Assembly: GCA_903842365.1 (NCBI GenBank)
Contig: CAIMLU010000052.1
Coordinates: 1-37,907, forward strand
Length of the DNA: 37,907 nucleotides
From: an uncultured bacterium
Lineage (GTDB): Bacteria > Patescibacteriota > Minisyncoccia > Phycocordibacterales > UBA6065
Direction: 5' to 3'
Positions 1 to 9,610 of the stretch are shown here, piece by piece. The position numbers and the translations under genes were made by a program. How positions within the stretch are numbered: position 1 is the first letter of the stretch; every line of letters begins with the position of its first letter. A model generated the notes under the pieces. That model was not told where the DNA came from and searched no databases. It saw only the letters and a program-made list of their open reading frames with translations.

Positions 1-1515
<1,515 letters not shown>

Positions 1516-1606
1516 AGGAAATCTATGAATCAATATCAAGTTTATACTTGCTTATTGCGATACCTTGCCCGCTTTTCCGCGAAAAGGAAACGCTCAAAGA
1601 GCGCTG

Positions 1607-1719
1607 TGTTCTGGTGATTCGACGCAATGGCACCACCTCTTCCCATTCCGAACAGAGCAGTGAAACGTTGTAGTGCCGATGATAGTCCTTCGGGGCGAAA
1701 GTAGGTAATCGCCAGAACA
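1607..1719 (+). rRNA. 5S rRNA
   Basis: Conserved 5S core cacctcttcccattccgaacagagcagtgaaacg, terminal stem tgttctgg/ccagaaca, located just after 23S. Confidence 0.93.
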
Positions 1720-1735
1720 GAGCGCTTTTTTTGCA
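1720..1735 (+). terminator. rRNA operon terminator, GC-rich extension of the 5S stem followed by a T tract
   Basis: agcgct (5' of 5S) pairs with agcgct (3' of 5S), then ttttttt. Confidence 0.6.
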
Positions 1736-1830
1736 CCCAAAACGCAAACGCACCACTTTTTAGGTTGGTGTTTTTTTTGCGTTGGCGGTGACTCGTGTTA
1801 AAATAGCCTCCGAAACTATTTGTATAATAT

Positions 1831-4800
1831 ATGGATATATTTAAACGTATTCGCACTACTTTGTTTTTAATTTTGGTTAGCTTCCTGTTTTTTCTTTGCG
1901 GTAACGTTGGTGCTGAGGTTAATAATCCGTACGTGGTTGATTATAAATCACGGGTTACTTTTGGTGATAGTTCTGAGGTTGACGGGTATAAAGGTCTTGA
2001 AAATTATCAAGCCCAGTATATTGATGAGTATCTTCACTTGTCGTATACCATAACGCACGGACAACAATCATGGGCAAGTTTTCCGCCGTACCTTTATTTT
2101 TTTGGTGATGATCCAACGGTGCCACCCGGTATAGGTGCATTTACGGTTGGTTCTGCAGATCTCACGAGTTCCTATTGGAATCCAACTGATTACTATTTTG
2201 TCAATATACAATTTTCACGGAATGGGTACCGTACGATTGTGACACGGGGGAGAGATAAGATTCCTTTTTCAGATAACACTAGTTCAATAGACGGTATTAC
2301 TGATGATGTTTTTGTTGCGCTTGCTAATTATGCAACGGGACAGAATGAACACTCGATGGCGTTCCAACCCATGCGTATTGTGGAAGTTGCCCCATCTAAG
2401 TTTATTTCTTTTAATGTCAGTACGACAACTAGAACTGCTTTAGTTGAGACATATATTGCGCCGAAGGATATGGGTGCTTGGGTACATTTCACTATCTCCG
2501 ATTCTTCTGAAAATCTTGTCTTTTCGGGTAGTCCAGTGATTGCTACTACTTCTGGGGTGTCCACAAATGTATGGCAATTTCCTGAAGTTGCGAACACAAA
2601 AACAACCCAGTCGCAGACTTTTTATGCGCACATAGATTTGGTGTATGGGTCTACAACATTACGTACGAAAGATGTCGGTGTTACGTTTACTCCTACAAAA
2701 GAGGGGTATCCAGGGCACTCTAATTCCGTAGATAGCACATCAGAATATATAGATTATGCTGCCCAAACATTGGGGACAAATCTGTCGGGAACACTTACTC
2801 AGATTGATATTACAACAAGTAATATTGCTGCTATTTACTATGGCTCAAGACCAGTTATTGATTTATTTGAGTGTGAAAATGATACGTATGCAGGGTTGCC
2901 TCTTTTGGGAGGAATAGGTCCTGGAAGTGGTTGCACGATCATTTTTTCTGATGTATCAGGTGAGGCAAGTGGTCTTTCTACAAGCACTCAACATTTTTAT
3001 ACTCCCCCTATTATTTTTAACCCTTCAAAATACTACTTTTTTAGAGTGAGGGGTAATAATTTGCTTAACATTTTACCGATTTACTACGGGAGCTCTGAAG
3101 ATAAGGTTGATGGTGCATGTTACCGTCTAAACTATTCCAATGGACAAGCTGTTCCTTGTTCAACGATTTCTGATCTGTCTTTCTATTTACGAGGTGTGAC
3201 CAAAACAGTGTCTAATCCTCTGTGTACCGAAAACTGCAACTCAAACATCATGTTCTTTCCTGGAATCATGGGATCACGTTTGTATGATAGCGAGGAGAAA
3301 GAGCTGTGGGTTTCAAGCGGTGATTCTTTGCAAGCAAAACTCTCTTTGGATGAGACTGGAAAAAGTAATAATGTGATATACATCAAGGATGATACGTTGA
3401 GAAAAGAGGGGGAGGTAGATGAAAAGGGTATTGTGGATGATGTGTATGGCTCAAATATTTATGAATCGTTCATTAATGATTTACGTACATGGAAAGGAGA
3501 CGGAACCAATGGCATTATTCATGATTACGCCCTCATTCCTTATGACTGGCGCCTCTCTCTTAACGATATCGTAACGAACGGCGCCACATCAACCCAAGAC
3601 AATCTATCGTACGCAACGCCACAGGATTTTTCACAATCTTATATAGTAAAGCAATTGGAACAGCTTCAAAAATCGTCTCGAACCGGCAAGGTCGCTATTG
3701 TCGCACACTCAAATGGTGGTTTTGTTACAAAAGCCCTTATTCAAAAACTCAAAGACACGAACAATCCTCTGTATAACAAAATAGACAAGGTAATTTTTGT
3801 TGCAGTACCACAGGTGGGGACTCCGGAGGGTCTTACTGCTTTGCTTCATGGAACAAGTATGGGTCCCTGGGGTAGCGTTATGATCAACGCTCGCTCGCGT
3901 GACCTTGCAAAAAATATGCCAACTGCCTATAACCTCCTTCCATCATCTGATTATTTTAGTATCGTCGATCCTGGTTTTGCGGTTGATAAAGTAGTGTCAT
4001 TCCAAAATACTCATGCTTTTGATCGACAATTATTACAGTATGGAATGTTCATTTCAAATGAAGATGAATTCAAGCGATATGTTTTAAATGATGAGGGGCG
4101 AGCAATTCCAACCTACGCAGACACCACATACCCTGCCACGGGTAATCGTGCCCTCTATAACATGGCCGAGACCGTTCACTCTGTGCTCGACAATTGGCTT
4201 CCTGCATCAACCACAAAAGTAGTCCAAGTCGCGGGATGGGGAGAGGAAACGCTTGCTGGTATTGATTATACCAACACTGGCAGACTATCTTTAAAGCTCA
4301 GGAATGTTGTTGATGGTGACGGTACGGTTGTGGTGCCGAGCGCTCTTTGGATGTCGACTTCGACTCCAAATGTAGAGAGGTGGTGGGTGGATTTGAAGAC
4401 TTACTCAGATAAGAATTTGTTTTCAAGAGTTCATAAAGACATCCTCGAAATTCAAAACCTCCGTACTTTCATCAAATCCCAAATCAACAACTCTCCATTT
4501 AGTGATTCTGAAAATATCGTCGTCAATTCCACACAAACCCTCATATCAGATGGCGAGCGCCTCCACTTTACCCTCCACTCACCTTTAACCCTCGGCATCA
4601 CCGACTCATCTGGTCGCTATACCGGACTTGATTCTGTAACAGGAAAAGTGCGTGAAGAAATCCCAGGAGTAACCTACAAACAGTACGGGGAAGTGCAATT
4701 CCTCTCGGTTCCAGCGGGTCTCGAGTACACCGTAACTATGAAAGGCTATGAAAGTGGTAGTTTTGACTTTGACGTAGAGAAACAGGCCGGTAACGCTGTG

Positions 4801-5826
4801 ATTGCATCAACTACTTTTGAATCTATACCAAGTGCCACCTCAACAACAGTAACTCTAAACGTTTCTTCTCTATTCTCTGTAAGTAGTTCAACCTTGTTTA
4901 TCGATCAAAACAGTGACGGTACACCTGATATATCTCTCAAAGCCAATGAAAGTGGTGTAACGGTCTATGACACTACTTCTCCAACGATCACAGTAAATGC
5001 AGATGGAACCCTTGGTATGAATGGTTTCTACACTTCTCCTGTAACCATTACTTTCACCGCAGATGATCCTATGAAAGAGGGCGAGGTTTCTTCGGGTGTA
5101 GCTTCGACTACCTATTCGTTCGATAGAGGAATTACATGGAATACTTACAGCACGACTTCTCCTCTTCTTATCACTGCTCAAGGAACGACAACGATTCAAT
5201 ATTACTCTCTCGATAACAATGGTAATCAAGAGAAGACAAAAACGCTCACGTTCACCATTGATACCATTTCTCCGGTAGTTGTTATTACAACTCCAAATCA
5301 ATTGATCTACACCCATAGCGACACCATTCCGCTCTCTATTACTTCAACTGATGACGGAGGTGTTGCTTCAACCACAATTACTGTAAATGGTAGGGAAGTT
5401 GCAGACAATTCAGTCGACCTCTTCTTCCAAAGACTTGGAACGACAATGGTTTCAGCCTCTGTATCTGATATGGGTGGAAACACCTCTTCAGCAAGTACGT
5501 CATTCCGCATCATCGCCACCGCCTCCTCGACAATCTCCGACATCACCCGTGCCTTCACCTTGGGCTGGATCACTAAAGAAAACATCAAAGACACCCTCAT
5601 TAAAAAGATTGAAAAGATGGTAAAGCTTGAAACAAAGATTGATATCGTTACAGAAATCAAGAAAGGGAAGAAGGCAGAGAGGCATATTGAACGAATTGAA
5701 GAGAGGGTAGATAAAACCTTAGCAAAAGCACTTCTTCTCGACCTTAAAGCTTACGAGCGATCAAAGATTAATGAACGAGCATATACCCTTATCAAGGGAG
5801 ATGTTGAGTGGCTCATTAATTATTAA
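1831..5826 (+). CDS. Large secreted LCAT/PDAT-like alpha/beta hydrolase (lipase/acyltransferase-like) with C-terminal Ig/OmpL47-like repeats and charged coiled-coil tail
   Basis: 1331-aa ORF; N-terminal signal peptide (RTTLFLILVSFLFFLCGNVGAE); FFPGIMGSRL, YDWRLS, nucleophile elbow VAHSNGG, GTPEG, VDGDGTVVVPS and HKDIL as in LCAT-type hydrolases; repeats ending TISPVVVI / TTSPTITV. Confidence 0.75.
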   Translation: MDIFKRIRTTLFLILVSFLFFLCGNVGAEVNNPYVVDYKSRVTFGDSSEVDGYKGLENYQAQYIDEYLHLSYTITHGQQSWASFPPYLYFFGDDPTVPPGIGAFTVGSADLTSSYWNPTDYYFVNIQFSRNGYRTIVTRGRDKIPFSDNTSSIDGITDDVFVALANYATGQNEHSMAFQPMRIVEVAPSKFISFNVSTTTRTALVETYIAPKDMGAWVHFTISDSSENLVFSGSPVIATTSGVSTNVWQFPEVANTKTTQSQTFYAHIDLVYGSTTLRTKDVGVTFTPTKEGYPGHSNSVDSTSEYIDYAAQTLGTNLSGTLTQIDITTSNIAAIYYGSRPVIDLFECENDTYAGLPLLGGIGPGSGCTIIFSDVSGEASGLSTSTQHFYTPPIIFNPSKYYFFRVRGNNLLNILPIYYGSSEDKVDGACYRLNYSNGQAVPCSTISDLSFYLRGVTKTVSNPLCTENCNSNIMFFPGIMGSRLYDSEEKELWVSSGDSLQAKLSLDETGKSNNVIYIKDDTLRKEGEVDEKGIVDDVYGSNIYESFINDLRTWKGDGTNGIIHDYALIPYDWRLSLNDIVTNGATSTQDNLSYATPQDFSQSYIVKQLEQLQKSSRTGKVAIVAHSNGGFVTKALIQKLKDTNNPLYNKIDKVIFVAVPQVGTPEGLTALLHGTSMGPWGSVMINARSRDLAKNMPTAYNLLPSSDYFSIVDPGFAVDKVVSFQNTHAFDRQLLQYGMFISNEDEFKRYVLNDEGRAIPTYADTTYPATGNRALYNMAETVHSVLDNWLPASTTKVVQVAGWGEETLAGIDYTNTGRLSLKLRNVVDGDGTVVVPSALWMSTSTPNVERWWVDLKTYSDKNLFSRVHKDILEIQNLRTFIKSQINNSPFSDSENIVVNSTQTLISDGERLHFTLHSPLTLGITDSSGRYTGLDSVTGKVREEIPGVTYKQYGEVQFLSVPAGLEYTVTMKGYESGSFDFDVEKQAGNAVIASTTFESIPSATSTTVTLNVSSLFSVSSSTLFIDQNSDGTPDISLKANESGVTVYDTTSPTITVNADGTLGMNGFYTSPVTITFTADDPMKEGEVSSGVASTTYSFDRGITWNTYSTTSPLLITAQGTTTIQYYSLDNNGNQEKTKTLTFTIDTISPVVVITTPNQLIYTHSDTIPLSITSTDDGGVASTTITVNGREVADNSVDLFFQRLGTTMVSASVSDMGGNTSSASTSFRIIATASSTISDITRAFTLGWITKENIKDTLIKKIEKMVKLETKIDIVTEIKKGKKAERHIERIEERVDKTLAKALLLDLKAYERSKINERAYTLIKGDVEWLINY

Positions 5827-5839
5827 AATTTAATCTAAT

Positions 5840-6244
5840 ATGAAATATATAGAAAAAGTGTTGGGGTTGTTGACGAGAAAAAAAGTGTTATATTTTGGGA
5901 TTATAAGTCTGAGTATATTTTTTCTCTCGTATTACAGTCGAGAAATTGGATTGCCTTCATCATATGAAAAGTTTTGCTGTCTCGATGATAGAATATTTAA
6001 CCTATTTACTATAACTATTCCTGTGTGTATTTTTTCCATTATTTTTTTTAAGAATAATGGTTTTGAGAAATGGAAAAAATTTACTTTTATTTACTTATTT
6101 ACTTATTTACTTATTTACTTAATTGTGCCAACTCAAGGTGATGGGCTGATTTGGCTTCAAAGAGAAACGGTATCGTTTTTCGGAGTGATTGTATATTCAT
6201 TAATTTCGATCTTACTTATCTCCTACAAATCTCTCAAAAAATAA
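5840..6244 (+). CDS. Small multi-TM membrane protein, unknown function
   Basis: 134 aa with about 4 hydrophobic segments; homologous to the frameshifted copy at 6570-6987. Confidence 0.6.
   Translation: MKYIEKVLGLLTRKKVLYFGIISLSIFFLSYYSREIGLPSSYEKFCCLDDRIFNLFTITIPVCIFSIIFFKNNGFEKWKKFTFIYLFTYLLIYLIVPTQGDGLIWLQRETVSFFGVIVYSLISILLISYKSLKK
6097..6120 (+). repeat. Octanucleotide simple sequence repeat (TTTACTTA), about 4 units, inside ORF 5840-6244
   Basis: tttacttttatttacttatttacttatttacttatttacttaattg. Confidence 0.85.
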
Positions 6245-6245
6245 A

Positions 6246-6559
6246 CAGCAAATAATATCAGCACCATCTCCGACATCAATCGTACCTTCATCTTGGGCTG
6301 GATCACTAAAGAAAACATCAAAGACATCCTCATTAAAAAGATTGAAAAGATGGTGAAGCTTGAGACAAAGATTGATATCATTACAGAAACCAAGAAAGGG
6401 AAGAAGGTAGAGAGGCGCATTGAACACACCGAAGAGAGAATAGACAAAACCCTTGCAAAGGCACTCCTTCTCGACCTTAAAGCTTACGAGCGATCAAAAA
6501 TTAATGAACAGGCGTACAACGTGATTAAAGAGGATGTTGAATGGCTTATTAACAACTAA
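6246..6559 (+). pseudogene. Second copy of the lipase C-terminal coiled-coil tail (possible 88-aa ORF from TTG at 6293)
   Basis: TISDINRTFILGWITKENIKDILIKKIEKMVKLETKID... nearly identical to residues 1235-1331 of the 1831-5826 CDS; no plausible ATG. Confidence 0.65.
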
Positions 6560-6569
6560 AACTAAACAT

Positions 6570-6987
6570 ATGATATTAAAAATGGATTGGTTAACGAAAA
6601 AGAGGGCGATGATAATTTCGCTTGTCGGTGCACTTAGTTCAAGTTTTGTACTACAAAAGGATATTAACCATTTTCTTTTTTTATCCTGCAGGAATGGAAA
6701 AATTGAGTGGATTAGTGAATGTTTAAGTCTTAAAAATTATTCCATTCTGTTGCTTATAATAGGGGCAACTACCTTTGTTCCCGTTCTCGTTATGTATTTC
6801 TTAAAAAATAATGTTTTTGAATCTTGGAAAAAAACTTTACTTATTTACTTATAGGGATTTTTGTTCCATGGCATGGGGGAGATGCTTATTTACGTATCCA
6901 GAAAGATATAATCGCTATGGGTTTTTCAGTGTTGTACTTAATCTTCTCCTTACTCTTCATTTCCTACAAATCTCTCAAAAAATAAAC
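6570..6987 (+). pseudogene. Second copy of the small membrane ORF, frameshifted at an octanucleotide repeat
   Basis: N-half ...FLKNNVFESWKKTLLIYL* in one frame, C-half GIFVPWHGGDAYLRIQKDIIAMGFSVLYLIFSLLFISYKSLKK in another; both halves match ORF 5840-6244. Confidence 0.75.
6836..6853 (+). repeat. Same octanucleotide repeat, about 2 units, at the frameshift point of the second membrane ORF
   Basis: aaaaaactttacttatttacttataggg. Confidence 0.85.
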
Positions 6988-7137
6988 AGCAAATAATATC
7001 AGCACCATCTCCGACATCACCCGTACCTTCACCCTGGGTTGGATCTCAAAAAAACAGTAAAGGATGAACTTGTCGCAAAAGTGCAACAAGCAATCAAACT
7101 CGAAAAGAGAATTGATTTCATTAAGAAGAAGCTTTTA

Positions 7138-7175
7138 CAACAAAGGCCGGCACGCGAAGCGTGCCGGCCTTTTGC
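7138..7175 (+). terminator. Strong hairpin AAAGGCCGGCACGC gaa GCGTGCCGGCCTTTT
   Basis: Perfect inverted repeat followed by T-rich sequence; truncates tail copy C. Confidence 0.8.
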
Positions 7176-7214
7176 TGTTTTCAAACCCAACCTCGACACC
7201 AAGAACAGTTGCGC

Positions 7215-7442
7215 CCACGTGTAGTGGGGGGGTCAGGTGTGGGGAATCAAACCTTATACTACACAGATGATTCATGCCTCTGTGCTGCAGCGAAACATGC
7301 AGGAGCAACCATTCCAGATAATATGACGTACATAACTTCTCCAAGTCGAAGTTTATATGAGGGTTCTGCTAAAAAAGGAATCACTTCACAGCGTCAAATT
7401 GGAGCAAGTGGAAGCTTCACTATCTCCACAATCTCTCATTAA
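7215..7442 (+). pseudogene. LCCL-domain-like remnant
   Basis: GNQTLYYTDDSCLCAAAKHAGATIPDNMTYITSPSRSLYEGSAKKGITSQRQIGASGSFTIS resembles the LCCL pattern (YtdDSsiCrAAiHaG ... Y.Gs.rnGi.S); no convincing start, G7 tract at a frame change. Confidence 0.55.
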
Positions 7443-7446
7443 GCGT

Positions 7447-7492
7447 TACACACAAAACCACTTCCTGAGAGAGGGAGGTGGTTTTGTGTGTA
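7447..7492. terminator. Long inverted repeat, likely bidirectional terminator
   Basis: TACACACAAAACCAC ... GTGGTTTTGTGTGTA, 15-bp perfect arms. Confidence 0.65.
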
Positions 7493-7663
7493 TGGCATAT
7501 TCTTGATATTACCTGAAGTCCGTCCAAGCTATTGAACCATTACGGAAAATTTGACGGTTTTTTTTAAATATGCTTATATTGTTATGAAATGACTATGGCT
7601 TAATGCCACAGTTATTTGTCCTTTGAAGCAAACCCAAATAGAGCAAATAGAGAAAGAAAATTC

Positions 7664-8620
7664 ATGAAGATCAACAACCGTTTCAGTTTATTGTTTGTGT
7701 TGATGAGCAGTTTTGCCCTGAGCGCCACTTGTTATGCTGCGCGGGCGCAACCCTCGATAATTATAACGAATGGTGTCTTCCCATCAGGGGAACAGGTCAT
7801 TATTGCCTCCTCTGGTGCAGATAAAAATGAGGCAGACAAAGCCATGGCTTTTACAATAAATGTGAAGGCTGTGGATGGTGACGTTGAAGTCACTGGTCTC
7901 AGTGTTGGTGTCGCCGGTACTGCAACAGGTATGCTCACAACTGGATACATATTCAATGGTTTAACTGAAGTGGGTAATACGCCTATTACAAAAGGCGTTG
8001 CAAACTTCACAAATCTCAGGATGAGGGTTGCAAAAGATTCTACAATGCTACTTGCGATCAAGTTTGATGTTCGTGGCGCAACACCCACCCCCGCCTTTTT
8101 TATCCCCGCCATAAATAAAGTGGTGGCGAAGAGTGGGCGGGGTGGTGTGACGGTGGTATGTGAATCAATTTTCGGTGAATTTTTTACCGTAATAAATTCA
8201 GGTCCTATCTTCACCCTCGTTGGAACCCCGGTTCTTTCAAAGACTGTTCCATTAGGTTCACGGTCAGCCACCACTTACGCGGCGTCATTCACCTTTGATG
8301 TCGAGGCAGCAGGTGCGGACCTCTCAATCCCTGCTAACGCATTTGTTATTGGTATCTACAGTAACGGTGTGTTGATTTCAACATCAACCGCCGTCTTCGA
8401 GAAGCCAGTTTCAGGTGCCGCAGGTTCAAAAGCTCCTTACACCATTTCTGAAAATAATTGTGCTCGTTTCACAGCTCAAGCCTCGTTCACCTCAAACACT
8501 GCAGGAATTGTCGCAGGACAAGTCTTTACAGCTCGTCTTGAGTCAGCACTTGGTATGACTTACGTCCCAGACACTTTCCTCGCAACAAAGGATGGTCCAG
8601 GCTCAATAGTTGCTTTCTGA
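7664..8620 (+). CDS. Secreted protein of unknown function
   Basis: ATG at 7664 gives signal peptide MKINNRFSLLFVLMSSFALSATCYAARA; beta-rich repetitive body; followed by a terminator. Confidence 0.7.
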   Translation: MKINNRFSLLFVLMSSFALSATCYAARAQPSIIITNGVFPSGEQVIIASSGADKNEADKAMAFTINVKAVDGDVEVTGLSVGVAGTATGMLTTGYIFNGLTEVGNTPITKGVANFTNLRMRVAKDSTMLLAIKFDVRGATPTPAFFIPAINKVVAKSGRGGVTVVCESIFGEFFTVINSGPIFTLVGTPVLSKTVPLGSRSATTYAASFTFDVEAAGADLSIPANAFVIGIYSNGVLISTSTAVFEKPVSGAAGSKAPYTISENNCARFTAQASFTSNTAGIVAGQVFTARLESALGMTYVPDTFLATKDGPGSIVAF

Positions 8621-8647
8621 TTCTGAATCGAACGTCAGAAGCAAGAC

Positions 8648-8677
8648 CGTCTCCTAACAAGGGGGCGGTTTTTTTAT
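8648..8677 (+). terminator. Rho-independent terminator
   Basis: agaccgtctcctaacaagggggcggttttttt. Confidence 0.75.
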
Positions 8678-8700
8678 TTCTGTGCGATACTCTTTGGTAT

Positions 8701-9273
8701 ATGAAGAAGCCAGTTATTGTTTTTGATTTTGACGACACACTCCTCTATACCACCCGTGGTTTTGTTGATTGGTACAATGCGACCTATAAAACATTTCTCC
8801 GATATGAAGACATTGTTTCTGATGTCGCAACTTTTTTAGGTGTTACTCGTGATGCGGAGCTTGGATTATGGGGTGACTATTTTTCAAGCAGTACGTTTTC
8901 AACCCTTCAACCAACACCATGTTTGGTTGATGTTTTACGTGCACTTCATGTAAATTACGAATTGATACTTCTCACAAATCGTGAGCTTGAATTTAAAGAA
9001 TCCCTGTATGTGTGGGTGAACACGTATGTTCCAAATATGTTTTCACGTATTATATTTGCTCGTGATTTTCCAGAGGGGAAGAAGCCGAAAGGGGAGGTGT
9101 GCAAAGAAATGGGCGCAATCTGTCTTGTTGATGATGAGCCATGGAATCTTGTCTCTGCAAAAGAAAACGGTGTACATCCAATCGTTTTCGATGCGCCATG
9201 GAATCAAAAAGAAACGATAGGGAACCGTATTAAAACCTTGGAAGAGTTTCCAGCGATTCTTTCCAACCTGTAA
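8701..9273 (+). CDS. HAD-superfamily phosphatase, 5'(3')-deoxyribonucleotidase-like
   Basis: FDFDDTL motif I, LLTNRE motif II, K at KKPKGEVCKEMGA, VDDEPWN motif IV, FDAPWN. Confidence 0.7.
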   Translation: MKKPVIVFDFDDTLLYTTRGFVDWYNATYKTFLRYEDIVSDVATFLGVTRDAELGLWGDYFSSSTFSTLQPTPCLVDVLRALHVNYELILLTNRELEFKESLYVWVNTYVPNMFSRIIFARDFPEGKKPKGEVCKEMGAICLVDDEPWNLVSAKENGVHPIVFDAPWNQKETIGNRIKTLEEFPAILSNL

Positions 9274-9400
9274 TCTAAAAACAAACACCAAAGCCATTGT
9301 TTGGAATGTGTCCTTTTGTCCTTCATTTTGGCCACCTCTTTTTCACATTCCCCTTTATTACAGTTTCACTCTTTTTTCATTGCAAAAAGAGTATTTTTTA

Positions 9401-9428
9401 TTGACTTGCGCGTACGCTTTGCTATTAT
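9401..9428 (+). promoter_or_regulatory. Predicted sigma70-type promoter of tuf (-35 TTGACT, 16 nt, -10 TATTAT) with flanking palindromes
   Basis: ttgacttgcgcgtacgctttgctattattttgcgtacgcg. Confidence 0.7.
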
Positions 9429-9610
9429 TTTGCGTACGCGTTTTAAACAGCGCTCTTTTCAAATTGAAACGTCACTCTCGTGATTAGTTTCCCTAATCGA
9501 AAAGTTTATTAAGTACCTATTAGCAATTAAGCACTTATAGGTACGGGTTCATGATCTGCAGTCGTTCTCGCGCGTAGGTCTTGGATACGTACTCAATAAC
9601 TTAAAAAACT

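Larger units (their letters stand above)
5533..7130 (+). repeat. Tandem segmental duplication, about 735-741 bp unit, 2.2 copies (tail A + membrane ORF1 / tail B + membrane ORF2 / partial tail C)
   Basis: atctccgacatc anchors at 5533, 6266 and 7007; tcctacaaatctctcaaaaaataaacagcaaataatatcagcaccatctccgacatca repeated near 6221 and 6962. Confidence 0.9.

Noticed and set aside
1523-1856. Minus-strand ORFs 1523-1756 and 1542-1856
   Set aside because: They lie across 5S rRNA and its terminator.
7039-7344. Overlapping short ORFs around 7039-7344 as genes
   Set aside because: They run through the terminator hairpin and the degenerate tail/LCCL region; best explained as remnants.
7732-8274. 180-aa minus-strand ORF opposite the secreted protein
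   Set aside because: Antisense to a CDS with a clear signal peptide; composition reflects the complementary strand.
9301-9483. 60-aa ORF upstream of tuf
   Set aside because: Overlaps the predicted tuf promoter and palindromes; no motif or RBS.
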